From: Neisseria mucosa
Lineage (GTDB): Bacteria; Pseudomonadota; Gammaproteobacteria; Burkholderiales; Neisseriaceae
NCBI RefSeq assembly: GCF_013267835.1
Contig: NZ_CP053939.1
Coordinates: 1,116,001-1,180,000, forward strand
Direction of reading: 5' to 3'
DNA: 64,000 nucleotides
Of this stretch, positions 31,101 to 39,073 are shown piece after piece (within the stretch, counting starts at the first letter, position 1; every line of letters begins with the position of its first letter). Both the position numbers and the translations under genes were made by a program. The notes under the pieces were generated by a model, which was not told the DNA's origin, searched no databases, and saw only the letters and a list, made by a program, of their open reading frames with translations.

Positions 31101-33231
31101 CTGCCAAAGCAGGATTAGCTTGCATCAATGCAACCAAATCAGGATTAGCTTGCATCAGTGCAACCAACTCAGGCAACATGGCTTCTGCTTTGCCTGTTCC
31201 CTGCACCAATACATCAAACACCATACCACGCAATTTGGAATACTCTGCTTCCTGCTGCATTTTTACCGCCATTCTCGCTGTGCCTTGACGGCTGTCAGTA
31301 AAAGTAATTAATCGCCGTCCACGAGCGGGTAGCGATTGCGGATCATTTTCAGCATCACTACAAAATTCCAATACAGTCGGAACAGCGTGGGTTACATAAA
31401 ACGGTGCACCCAAATATTGTCCATGATAAAACGGCATTCTTTGGTTTTCTTTGCCGCAGGCGGAACAGCAGGCCTGTAGGGAGAAATCCAAAGCCAACTC
31501 AAAAGTTTTACCTTGCTGTACGCCGATTTGCGCAGTTTCTTTATCGATTTTTTGTACCGTATAGCCTTCAGACTGCATATCGACTGGGGCTGCAAGCACT
31601 TTATTGCGGGATATGAATTGTAGACCATCTGAAATTGGGTTTGCGTCGTCACCACTGTCTTCTTCGTCATTAGCTGCAGGCTCAGGATTGAGTGCAAACT
31701 CATCGGTGATGTAGGTATCGCACTGCTGCAAAATACCGTCATGCTCCTGCGCCATCAAGTGCGGTGTACCGCAATCTTGGCACAACACTAATTCGTACAC
31801 AGGAGCACCACAATCACATTTAGTTCTGCGGTTAAGATAAACCTGTCCAAATAGCCAGTCTTTAAGGTAACCTTCTTTTTTGCTGCAATGACGGTCAGCA
31901 CACGCCCATAACCCGTGCAGCATTGATTGAAATAGATGCAAACGCAGTTTTAAAAATGGTTCAGCATTTTCAGACGGCTTTGTCTGAGTCATAACATCCA
32001 GCCAGTCTAAAACTTCACGCTGCTGTTCATAAAGGCTATCAGAAAGCAAATATGCTTGCGTTGCCTGTATCAATTGGTTCAACGTGTAAGGTTGGGTATT
32101 AGCTGTCAGACAATTACGCAGAGTAGTGGCCATTACACTTTGACAAAGGGCTGCAAAGCGTTCGGTTTCGTCCTTAATAGATGTGATATCTGCGATGCTC
32201 TGTCTACCATCGGCAACACTAATCGGCAAAAAATCGCGGCTTCCAGAAACTACCAGGACATGTTCCTTTGGTACCCCAGCCAAATCAGCAAGATAGCAGC
32301 GAAGTTCGTCTGCTGCTTTGTCGGAAGCAATGGTGGCTGATGTAGCAACAAAGCGTATGTCCTCGGGCTTTTTGCCGAAAGCGTGTACTACACGGCGTAA
32401 TAACAGTGCAATTTCTGCCGCCTGCGATCCGATATAACTATGTGCCTCGTCTAATACTATCCAGCGCAATGAACCTGTTTGGCGAGATTTTTCCAAAATA
32501 GGGGCATCTACTTGGCGCACCAGCATATATTCCAACATAGTGGCATTAGTAAGTAGGATAGGCGGAGGCTCTTTGCGTAGCAATTCCCGTGACAAGATTT
32601 GGTTAGGTTGATCTTTGTCACGTGTTCCAGCACTTTCTTTTGTGTTACCGTTATAAAGACAAAAGCGAATTTTGTTACCAAAAGGTTTCGTCCATGCATC
32701 CAAACGTTCCTTTTGAGAATTGATTAAAGCATTAAGTGGGTAGAGAAACAGAGCCTGAACACCGATAAGTGCTGTTTTCTCCAACGTTTGGCGACGTATC
32801 AGATCTTCTAAGATCGGAATCATAAAACATTCAGTTTTACCTGATCCTGTGCCACTCGTAATGATGGCAGATTTTGGAGCATCCCCCAGAAGATGCTTCC
32901 ATGCCTGCAACTGATGAGTATAAGGGCGGGCAGTTTTGGGAAAACCATATCTGTCTGCATCTGCTAACACATCTGTAAGTTTTGTAGAAAACAGGTTTTG
33001 TCTTACCAAATCTGCAAAGGTACAGTCCGCGCTTTTCCAACCAAAGGTATGTTCAACAACAGGGTCAGCAAGAAAACAGTTTTCATTACCCAATTCATTG
33101 CTAATCAATTGTCGCAGGTGACTGCGCAATTGATTATCTGTAATATCCAATACGCCAATAGTAGCTTCCTTGATACGGTTCAGACTTTGCTCTATCAATC
33201 CGGAAAGAGTTTGCATGGTGTCGGTATTCAT
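28147..33231 (-). CDS. druE: Druantia DruE-like DEAD/H-box helicase with DUF1998-type C-terminus
   Basis: A 1,694-aa superfamily 2 helicase. RecA-1 lies at about 100-310: HQLQAW Q-motif-like region, Walker A SGTGSGKT at 126-133, DEAH at 261-264 and SAT at 298-300. RecA-2 ends with TTMEMGVDIGG and QRAGRAGRR near 1075-1110. About 750 residues of insert lie between the two. The C-terminal part has several Cys clusters (near 1395-1425 CKNCG and CSHCG; near 1495 CMRCG), then a DUF1998-like block with IYDKAEGGAGF and CPADCG/CQHC near 1620-1665. This is the design of DruE, the hallmark of Druantia anti-phage systems. Its ATG overlaps the upstream stop as TAATG, so translation is coupled. DISARM DrmA/DrmB would split helicase and DUF1998 over two genes. 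Confidence 0.8.
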   Translation of the reverse strand: MNTDTMQTLSGLIEQSLNRIKEATIGVLDITDNQLRSHLRQLISNELGNENCFLADPVVEHTFGWKSADCTFADLVRQNLFSTKLTDVLADADRYGFPKTARPYTHQLQAWKHLLGDAPKSAIITSGTGSGKTECFMIPILEDLIRRQTLEKTALIGVQALFLYPLNALINSQKERLDAWTKPFGNKIRFCLYNGNTKESAGTRDKDQPNQILSRELLRKEPPPILLTNATMLEYMLVRQVDAPILEKSRQTGSLRWIVLDEAHSYIGSQAAEIALLLRRVVHAFGKKPEDIRFVATSATIASDKAADELRCYLADLAGVPKEHVLVVSGSRDFLPISVADGRQSIADITSIKDETERFAALCQSVMATTLRNCLTANTQPYTLNQLIQATQAYLLSDSLYEQQREVLDWLDVMTQTKPSENAEPFLKLRLHLFQSMLHGLWACADRHCSKKEGYLKDWLFGQVYLNRRTKCDCGAPVYELVLCQDCGTPHLMAQEHDGILQQCDTYITDEFALNPEPAANDEEDSGDDANPISDGLQFISRNKVLAAPVDMQSEGYTVQKIDKETAQIGVQQGKTFELALDFSLQACCSACGKENQRMPFYHGQYLGAPFYVTHAVPTVLEFCSDAENDPQSLPARGRRLITFTDSRQGTARMAVKMQQEAEYSKLRGMVFDVLVQGTGKAEAMLPELVALMQANPDLVALMQANPALAEQILWKGSSGKKTHLTWDDMCRTLRDKAEMTQDLLPYNRETNPSIFNDPSGNGAEKLAELLLAREFIRRPRNANSLETLGLTMICYPSLDKISTVPDGWVETRVLNQADNPSKPLDLDDWKAFLKMILDFHVRENSFTNLDEQKKRWLGKRFSGKSLLPPDTREKQTLRKRAWPQVRDKGQQPRAVKILQAVTGLDIQNPLAKHKINSWLKTAWKQLTTGSNILYPDADAWKMPLSAMAFKLPEKEMWICPQSHRLIDTTLRGVSPYLPGNWQEMPSEKLFCSKTEIPDYYRFKQDATAEPRRSQMRRLLRQDKDVGHLRQEGLWSNLNDKIVEGGFYYRAAEHSAQIASTQLNRYEQMFKEGKINVLSCSTTMEMGVDIGGMAAVVMNNVPPHPANYLQRAGRAGRRSEAAAIAYTLCKNDPHNRRVFTNPKWAFTTAIAAPKVSLSSEKIVSRHMHSLLLAAFLAKRSDTGKDRTKLNTAWFFNPTQSVWQQFCDWMNSPECSAIDQALGKLAAGTALEGVPLTRIKASAKQRLLELAENWQADFHNINHKIKQTNSDSYKKALNREKQLHENENLLGYLAVNAFLPGYGFPTGIVEMKIRKMEDLRREREEREDNLFIRKENPSRSLDIALREYAPGSDVVLDGRVYRSAGINLRVKSDERGKNEDQRFDTAWRCKNCGTSGVTRYKYSCNDIQCSHCGENIPFDEQCTVLTPTGFLTDFFEKSSNDVSFQTFVPIQPPRVQLDDETVAFLKHECGEIRYGSDGRVLFRSSGKHEKGFAVCMRCGRADSMTDVGELPNVFLGEYHKTLGGGLDLSSNSKDCPNSNVQINIHLGHHISTDVLEIALKNPQTKAWLGSGDKTTARTIAVAVRDEIAAFLGIETTEMGYAVRADRDLETGAVRCLIQIYDKAEGGAGFVLSAVDDINGIISRALDRLNCPADCGSVCQHCLAGSDSNVEREELDRHHALRWLEEAQLKQHLNYQ
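31111..31170 (-). repeat. 30-bp tandem duplication inside druE
   Basis: Two adjacent 30-base units, differing at two positions, encode the decapeptide (E/D)LVALMQANP twice in a row within the inter-domain insert. The frame is kept. It appears to be a recent in-frame duplication. Confidence 0.9.
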
Positions 33232-36200
33232 TATGATTCACTCACTAGGTAGCAGCTCAGGGAAGCGCAGACGTAATCAAACCATTCTGCATCCAAAGCG
33301 TAAATACGATAAAAAGCATCAGCAAACTGTGCAGCAGTCATTTCTAATGGCATGATATCTGAAGGCTGCGCATTGCCTGCTTTAACACAGGCAGTAAATA
33401 CTGGTAGCCAGACAACTGTACGGTCAAAAGGAACTTTGGACAGACTGCGTACTTTATTGAAAAATACATCCTGTTGTTTCTCCAACCATTTTTGCAGACC
33501 ATCCGAAAGCGTTTCAGGAATACGTTGGTTTTTATTCTGACGCAATGCATTGTAATGGCGGTTATAACGTGAATCGTGCTTCTTGTCGAAAATTTCCCCA
33601 AGCGTGTTTTCCACCACTATCATTTCTATTTCTGAAAGAAATCCTTTAAATACATGATTGCGTAAAATCTCGTCATGGCACAACACACTTGTAGGAATAC
33701 AGTTTTCAGACAAGGGAAAATCATCAGGATTCAAGCCTGTAGCTGCAATTTTGGTACGAATGTATGGTTTGTACGTACTTATGGCAGCAAACCAATCTTG
33801 TAGAGCTAACCACTCCCATACCACAGCTAATTCGTTACGCATCCGCTCGCAAAATACACCATCCAACCCTAAGCGTAATACCGCCAAAGCTAAGGCTTTG
33901 GGCTGTTGTACCAAGGCTTTCCATGTTTCAAATACTGACAATGGCAGATGAGAAAAATGCTGCTTTAGGCTCTCAAAATACAGCCAACCAGAATGCTCAG
34001 GATTACCCACCATTTCCGTAATGATACGGCTAATAGCTTCGGGATTGTGGTTTGGATGGAAAGCGCGTGCAGCAATATGCAGGGAATGATGTTGAAATGG
34101 TTCGATAAATTTTTCACTGCTGTTTTCAAATATAGCAGGACGGAATTGAACTGGTGATTCAGGCGCAGGGTAAATCAACCACAATCCTTCATCATATTGT
34201 TCGGACGACAGTTGATAATGCCCATTTATCCTCATTGCGCTTTCAGGCAGCCTTTGTGCACCTTTTTCAGGTGCATCCAAGCGCATGATGTTTACTACCG
34301 CTTCTCGGCAAGTCAATTCGTCTTCTGCCTGCCGTTTGATGACGAAGCTTTTTCGTAATGCATCTGTCACTGCCAGAATACCGAAACGGTAAAACTGATT
34401 ATTCCACATAACTAGACCATTATAACGAGACAAGATAAGCCGTATCAAAGGGTTCTCTGAACCCATATGGCACACTGTAATTTCTACCTGGGCATCTTGA
34501 CTACTGCTGCACGATAAAAGCTGCAAAAGTTGCGGTTTCCATTGATCTAAGAAAAACTGCTGCACCGAACCATCTGCTGACAAACGTTCGCTGATAGAAA
34601 TGGGGCGACCATGCACATTATCCGATAATTTAAATACCAGCCTCATATCGGTCGATGCGGAGGAATATACCATTATCCACTTGCCTAGCAACTGATTGAT
34701 ATTCAGACGGCAATCATCAATTCTACCTTTTTCATCATATAGATACGCACCATTAAACGGTAGAGGTAGTCTTAATCGTGCAGCTTGAACAGGGTTACTT
34801 CCAACTGCAAGAATAATATGAGATGGATAATTACTATCCTCAGTTTGGCAGATAAATCTAAATCGAGAATGGATTTGTGTGATATCTAGATGCTTGGCAA
34901 AGACATCTATGAAAACCTTTTCGGAAGTATTAACATTTAAAATGGCGGGATCTTTGTTGCTTGCTGCTTGCCAAGTATAGGAAAAATCTTCAGGCAGGAC
35001 AGTAATTTTACGCCGCAACAAACAAATTGCACCCTTATAGAAAGCCACCTGAAATGTACCATAATAGTTCGGGCAGATATTTGATTGGACCTCGCCGTTG
35101 ATTTTGATGTGCGTCGGAGATAAGTCAGGGGGCGTTAGCAGAGTAGGAAAACCACGATACACAGGTAAACCATCAGTATTTTGGCAGTGATAAAACAGTC
35201 TCCCATGCAAAATACTCTGTTCTGTCTGATTAGCTTGCACAACAACTATTTCTCGCCCATCCGCATGACGAGCAGTCAGTCCGTCCGAACACTTAAACCA
35301 CTGCCCGCCCAAATAGGAGACATTTTCATTTTCAGACAACCTAAAACCGTCTGGTAGATGAATCAAAATATCCCTATCTTTACTGCGCGTGTATTCATTA
35401 GTAGAGAACAGTTGCCAACGTTGATCTTGAGCAGAGTGAAACACCAGCGGTGCATCTTCATCAAATCCAGTATCTCCAAACAACTTGGTATAGAGCAGTC
35501 GCCCGCCAGCAAACACTCGCACAGACAAAGGTAGACTAGGTTTCTCTCGGACAAAATCAAGCTGTTTCCCAAAAGGAAGTTTGAATGTTAGCTCTCCGCC
35601 TGTATCACTAAGAGAAGCAAATACTGTTGCTCCCATTTGGGCAACTGGCTCTTCTCCTTCAAAAATTTGCCATTGTAAAACCGTTTCACCCTGATAATTC
35701 TGAATAGGGAAACTAAATTTTTCAGGTAACCCGATTTTAGCATGCAAGCACCAACCTCCCTCCTTTACATAATGCCGACAGGAGAACTCTTGCTTTTCCA
35801 ATTTTTGACGTTCGTCTGCTGCATTACCCAACCAGCGGTTGATAACTGCATCTACCTGTTTCCCATCCAAAGCAAAAGGAAACTCACTGCGCCAACCACT
35901 ATCTGCCTGATCTAGGTATTCAACCAAATTACGTTTATTCTTCAAGTCAAACCGCTCAGCGAGCTTGACTAGCGCTCTGACTGTATCGGCAAATAGAATA
36001 ACAGCCGCAGTATCACGAAATACTTGTGCCAGTCTATACACTCTTTCAGCAATATATTCTTCTAAAGGGCGGAAAGTTTCCATACTCTCCTGATATTTTT
36101 TCAAGCCATAATCAATAATATTGCGAATAGCATTATCATCAGCTGCAAGCATTTTCAGTGGTAATCCACCTTCAGCAACTAATGTACCAAGATAACGCGT

Positions 36201-36578
36201 ATTTTTAGCAGCGTCATATTTCCATTCTCGCCGCCAATATGCCAACCCTTTTTTCAAATATTTGTAACGTTGCTGTTCATTATCAAATTGCGTACCTATT
36301 ACATTATCGAAAAATGCCCAACTCCATTCACCACCCGAATACTCACGCCGATAAGTTTCACTAACTGCCAGACAGTAACAGGCACACCATTCCTCCTGAT
36401 AAACAGAACCCGATATCAAAAAAGGCTTACGATAAAACAGTGCACACAGTTCACGGTATTCATTTTCATTAACTGCATAAGTATACAGTGGCCCACCATT
36501 CGGAATAGGATTAAGTGGATCACGATTAAAAAAGAAATGTGATAACCAACTCTTAAACGGGTTTGTAAGATTTTTCAT
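33231..36578 (-). CDS. druH: Druantia DruH-like protein (STY4851/ECs_5259 family)
   Basis: About 1,115 aa, no signal peptide or membrane helix. A conserved RYLGTLVAEGGLPLKML segment occurs near residues 128-146, which I recall as typical of the STY4851/ECs_5259 family, the large protein paired with DruE in type III Druantia. The middle is beta-rich and the last ~250 residues helical; no nuclease or nucleotide-binding motif is visible. The first ATG (36578) is used; a TTG five codons upstream is possible. It overlaps druE by one base. The gene is AT-rich. Family recall is from memory, so homology search is the test. Confidence 0.72.
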   Translation of the reverse strand: MKNLTNPFKSWLSHFFFNRDPLNPIPNGGPLYTYAVNENEYRELCALFYRKPFLISGSVYQEEWCACYCLAVSETYRREYSGGEWSWAFFDNVIGTQFDNEQQRYKYLKKGLAYWRREWKYDAAKNTRYLGTLVAEGGLPLKMLAADDNAIRNIIDYGLKKYQESMETFRPLEEYIAERVYRLAQVFRDTAAVILFADTVRALVKLAERFDLKNKRNLVEYLDQADSGWRSEFPFALDGKQVDAVINRWLGNAADERQKLEKQEFSCRHYVKEGGWCLHAKIGLPEKFSFPIQNYQGETVLQWQIFEGEEPVAQMGATVFASLSDTGGELTFKLPFGKQLDFVREKPSLPLSVRVFAGGRLLYTKLFGDTGFDEDAPLVFHSAQDQRWQLFSTNEYTRSKDRDILIHLPDGFRLSENENVSYLGGQWFKCSDGLTARHADGREIVVVQANQTEQSILHGRLFYHCQNTDGLPVYRGFPTLLTPPDLSPTHIKINGEVQSNICPNYYGTFQVAFYKGAICLLRRKITVLPEDFSYTWQAASNKDPAILNVNTSEKVFIDVFAKHLDITQIHSRFRFICQTEDSNYPSHIILAVGSNPVQAARLRLPLPFNGAYLYDEKGRIDDCRLNINQLLGKWIMVYSSASTDMRLVFKLSDNVHGRPISISERLSADGSVQQFFLDQWKPQLLQLLSCSSSQDAQVEITVCHMGSENPLIRLILSRYNGLVMWNNQFYRFGILAVTDALRKSFVIKRQAEDELTCREAVVNIMRLDAPEKGAQRLPESAMRINGHYQLSSEQYDEGLWLIYPAPESPVQFRPAIFENSSEKFIEPFQHHSLHIAARAFHPNHNPEAISRIITEMVGNPEHSGWLYFESLKQHFSHLPLSVFETWKALVQQPKALALAVLRLGLDGVFCERMRNELAVVWEWLALQDWFAAISTYKPYIRTKIAATGLNPDDFPLSENCIPTSVLCHDEILRNHVFKGFLSEIEMIVVENTLGEIFDKKHDSRYNRHYNALRQNKNQRIPETLSDGLQKWLEKQQDVFFNKVRSLSKVPFDRTVVWLPVFTACVKAGNAQPSDIMPLEMTAAQFADAFYRIYALDAEWFDYVCASLSCYLVSES
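34242..34253 (-). repeat. Foreign-dialect uptake sequence AGGCTGCCTGAA inside druH
   Basis: On the minus strand the 12-mer AGGCTGCCTGAA lies in frame (Arg-Leu-Pro-Glu). It matches the DUS dialect I recall for Simonsiella-type Neisseriaceae and differs from the AGGCCGTCTGAA of this chromosome at two positions. Confidence 0.6.
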
Positions 36579-36608
36579 AATAAAAATTGGCAATTGACTT
36601 AGATCGAA

Positions 36609-36617
36609 ATTATATCA
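36609..36617 (-). promoter_or_regulatory. Extended -10 promoter of druH-druE
   Basis: The minus strand shows TGATATAAT, a TGn-extended consensus -10 box, 31 bases before the druH ATG. There is no good -35, which an extended -10 does not require. Confidence 0.55.
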
Positions 36618-37039
36618 GCATATAAAAAACATTTGGATTTTAAGTGCAGCACCTAGACCAATCTTACAAACCTAATATAAAAAATAGCATATCAGACGCC
36701 TACAACCCAAAAACTTACAGATAGGCTTATTAAATATACACCTCCTCAATGGATTTCATAGAAGGGAAATTAATCTATTCTTTTTTCAGTACTTTCAACA
36801 TGATTTTCGTTTTCACAATTTCTTCCCCTATTTATCTTCTAAGTTTAATGACCATCAATTACATCAATGAGACACTCTTTTGCCTTTTCTGAATGATGGT
36901 ACCCATCCACCAGTCATCGATACATTATTTTTAGTTAATGTAGAACACCCAGAAATGTCGAATAGGCCGAGTATTTCGCTCCTAGCCCACGTTTACAGTA
37001 GAGTTTAAAGATGTACAAGCAGTACCATAGTGACAAAGA
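36618..37039. other. 422-bp AT-rich noncoding end of the island
   Basis: No intact gene. A decayed minus-strand frame of 22 codons at 36845-36913 (Leu-Val-Asp-Gly-Tyr-His-His-Ser start, stop TAA at 36845) is preceded by an in-frame TGA. It may be the tail of a lost recombinase or cargo gene. No DUS occurs here. The area near 36960-37030 is less AT-rich and unassigned. Confidence 0.4.
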
Positions 37040-37074
37040 AATAAACCCTTACTATTTTTTAGTAAGGGTTTATT
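37040..37074 (-). terminator. Terminator after the second tRNA-Glu
   Basis: Perfect 15-bp arms (AATAAACCCTTACTA and complement) with a 5-T loop, 7 bases beyond the tRNA CCA end. It is unrelated in sequence to the terminator at 28065, which stands beside the tRNA remnant. Confidence 0.85.
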
Positions 37075-37081
37075 CAAAATA

Positions 37082-37157
37082 TGGCACGCCCACGGGGATT
37101 CGAACCCCGGTTGCCGCCGTGAAAGGGCAGTGTCCTAGGCCTCTAGACGATGGGCGC
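37082..37157 (-). tRNA. tRNA-Glu (TTC), second copy and island insertion site
   Basis: A 76-nt cloverleaf with acceptor GCGCCCA/TGGGCGT, anticodon loop CTTTCAC (TTC) and CCA encoded. The body differs from the copy at 19125 in the D-arm and anticodon-stem bases. Its 3' 13 bases recur at 28109. Confidence 0.97.
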
Positions 37158-37172
37158 GTAACCGAAGCGCGA

Positions 37173-37201
37173 ACTATACAGAAAGCCTTTTCTTCTGTCA
37201 A
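37173..37201 (-). promoter_or_regulatory. Promoter of tRNA-Glu
   Basis: The minus strand reads TTGACA, 17-base spacer, TATAGT, ending 16 bases before the tRNA. It shows that the 37-kb tRNA copy is the native, expressed one. Confidence 0.85.
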
Positions 37202-37290
37202 CGCCTTTACTGCTTTTTTAAAGATGTTGCCGATTTCCGTATGTTATTTTCCCTGTATAATGCCGGTTTTAATAAAAAGGAAAACTCGCC

Positions 37291-38190
37291 ATGTGGTTTA
37301 AGCAAATCAGTTTTTATCCGCTCAACAAAGACAAGTTGCCCGAATTGGAAGTCCTTGCCGACAAATTGGCGCAATCCGAATTTGCCCATTGTCAGGGTTT
37401 GGACTGGTTTAGCGAAGGCTTTGCCACGCCGGTTTCCTTTTCACCCGAGCTGGTTTTCCCTGCCGATTACACTTGGCGCGTGGCCCTGAAAAAAGAAGAA
37501 AAAGTCCTGCCTGCCGGCGTGATCCGCGATATTTTGGATGAAAAGGTTTTGGAAATCCAAAACAACGAAGCGCGCAATGTCGGCCGTAAGGAAAAACAAG
37601 AGCTGAAAGAACAGATTACTGACGACCTGCTGCCCCGTGCCTTTACGCGCAGCAGCCGCACACAGGCGATTTTCGACACGCGCCACGGGTATCTTTTAGT
37701 CAACAATGCCGCATCTGCCAAAGCGGAAAACATCCTGACCAAACTGCGCGAAGCGTTGGGCGGTTTGGAAGCAGCCCTGCCCAACACAAAACAATCGCCC
37801 TCCTCCCTGATGACCAGCTGGCTGCTGCAAGGCCATTGCGAAGGCGGTTTTGAATTGGACAGCGATTGCGAACTCAAAGGCGTAGGCGATGTTGTTCCAG
37901 TCGTCAAAGTTTCCAAACAAGACCTGACCGCCGACGAAGTGGTACAACACGTCAAAAACGGCAAAACCGTTACCCAGCTGGGCTTGGTATGGCGCGAACA
38001 AATCGCATTTATCCTCACCCAAGACTTTACGCTCAAACGCATCCAGTATCTGGACGTTTTGCAAGAAGAAGCGGAAAGCAACGGCGACGATGCCGCCAGC
38101 CTCGCCTTTGCCTCGCAAATCCTGATGACCGAAGCCATCAGCACCATGTTGGAAGAACTGGTTTCTTATTTGGGCGGCTGGCAAGAGTAA
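37291..38190 (+). CDS. rdgC: Recombination-associated protein RdgC
   Basis: A 299-aa protein with the RdgC opening MWFKQISFYPL and the conserved central DLLPRAFTRSSRTQA. RdgC forms a ring-shaped dimer on double-stranded DNA and modulates RecA; in Neisseria it has been linked to pilin antigenic variation. A TATAAT lies at 37256 and an AAGGA ribosome site 11 bases before the ATG. It borders the tRNA-Glu island but is native by its codon use and DUS terminator. Confidence 0.95.
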   Translation: MWFKQISFYPLNKDKLPELEVLADKLAQSEFAHCQGLDWFSEGFATPVSFSPELVFPADYTWRVALKKEEKVLPAGVIRDILDEKVLEIQNNEARNVGRKEKQELKEQITDDLLPRAFTRSSRTQAIFDTRHGYLLVNNAASAKAENILTKLREALGGLEAALPNTKQSPSSLMTSWLLQGHCEGGFELDSDCELKGVGDVVPVVKVSKQDLTADEVVQHVKNGKTVTQLGLVWREQIAFILTQDFTLKRIQYLDVLQEEAESNGDDAASLAFASQILMTEAISTMLEELVSYLGGWQE

Positions 38191-38192
38191 TT

Positions 38193-38236
38193 TTTCAGAC
38201 GGCCTTTCGATTGGGAATATCAAAGGCCGTCTGAAA
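38193..38236 (+). terminator. DUS-pair hairpin after rdgC
   Basis: 15-base arms TTTCAGACGGCCTTT and complement with a 14-base loop, starting 3 bases past the rdgC stop. Confidence 0.75.
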
Positions 38237-38264
38237 TATAAATAGAAGTATCAGAAAGGATGTC

Positions 38265-39050
38265 ATGATGTTGGGCGCAGTCATCGGCGATATTGCCGGA
38301 TCACGATTCGAGTTTGACAACTACCGTCACACCGATTTCGATATTTTCAGCCCCGACAGCGACTTTACCGATGACACGATTTGCACTGTTGCCATTGCCG
38401 ACTGGGTTTTACAAGGCTGCAACGATAATTTAGCCTCTATTTTACAAGGCTGGTGCAGGGCATATCCCTGTCCAAAAGGCGCATATGGCAGCCGCTTCTC
38501 ACAATGGATAGAATGGAAAAATCCTGCACCTTATAATAGCTGGGGCAACGGCTCTGCCATGCGTGTTTCTGCCGTTGGCTGGGCATTTGCCACATTGGAA
38601 GAAACCCTGCATTTTGCCGAACAATCCGCCGCCGTAACGCACGACCACCCGGAAGGCATTAAAGGCGCGCAAGCCGTAGCCGCCGCCATCTTTTGGGCGC
38701 GTACCGGCATGGGCAAAGCGCAAATCAAAGAAAACATTACGCGACAATTCGGCTATGATTTGAGCCAAAGTTGCAACCAAATCCGCCCGCATTATCATTT
38801 CAACGAAAGCTGTCAGGAAACCGTACCTCAAGCAGTTACCGCCTTTCTTGAAAGCGATAATTTTGAACACGCCATCCGACTGGCGGTTTCCCTGGGCGGA
38901 GACAGTGATACCTTGGCAGCCATTACCGGCAGCATTGCCGAAGCCTACCATGGTATCTCTGCATCCATGCGCGAACACGCTTTAGCCATATTGCCACGCC
39001 GCATTGCTGAAACCCTGCTGACTTTTGAATCCCAATATCAGGCCGTCTGA
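38265..39050 (+). CDS. ADP-ribosylglycohydrolase family protein
   Basis: A 261-aa DraG-fold protein with the expected metal and ribose site motifs: GAVIGDIAGSRFEF at the start, DSDFTDDT at about 36-43, HDHPEGIKGAQA near 127-138 and SLGGDSDTLAAI near 210-221. It would remove ADP-ribose from a protein or small molecule in the cytoplasm. No ADP-ribosyltransferase gene is nearby. The terminal Gln-Ala-Val-stop is encoded by a DUS (AGGCCGTCTGA). Start at 38265 or the next codon. Confidence 0.87.
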   Translation: MMLGAVIGDIAGSRFEFDNYRHTDFDIFSPDSDFTDDTICTVAIADWVLQGCNDNLASILQGWCRAYPCPKGAYGSRFSQWIEWKNPAPYNSWGNGSAMRVSAVGWAFATLEETLHFAEQSAAVTHDHPEGIKGAQAVAAAIFWARTGMGKAQIKENITRQFGYDLSQSCNQIRPHYHFNESCQETVPQAVTAFLESDNFEHAIRLAVSLGGDSDTLAAITGSIAEAYHGISASMREHALAILPRRIAETLLTFESQYQAV

Positions 39051-39073
39051 AACCGCCTGCAAAAGGAACAATC

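Larger units (their letters stand above)
28122..37081. mobile_element. ~9-kb genomic island at tRNA-Glu carrying a Druantia type III-like locus
   Basis: Bounded on one side by the 13-bp tRNA fragment and on the other by the intact tRNA-Glu. It holds only two large leftward genes plus about 450 bases of AT-rich noncoding sequence. Base composition is visibly richer in A/T than the flanks. Only three perfect 10-base DUS were found by reading (30268, 31969, 34702) and none has the AG prefix dominant outside. No integrase, transposase or toxin gene is present, so it was probably moved by an element that has since been lost, or by transformation between tRNA-flanked homologous ends. Confidence 0.7.

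Noticed and set aside
31111..31170. CRISPR-like repeat
   Set aside because: Only two units, directly adjacent with no spacer, and in frame within druE.
28147..36578. DISARM or BREX locus
   Set aside because: There is no methyltransferase, PglZ or PLD gene, and helicase and DUF1998-like parts are in one protein, which fits Druantia better.
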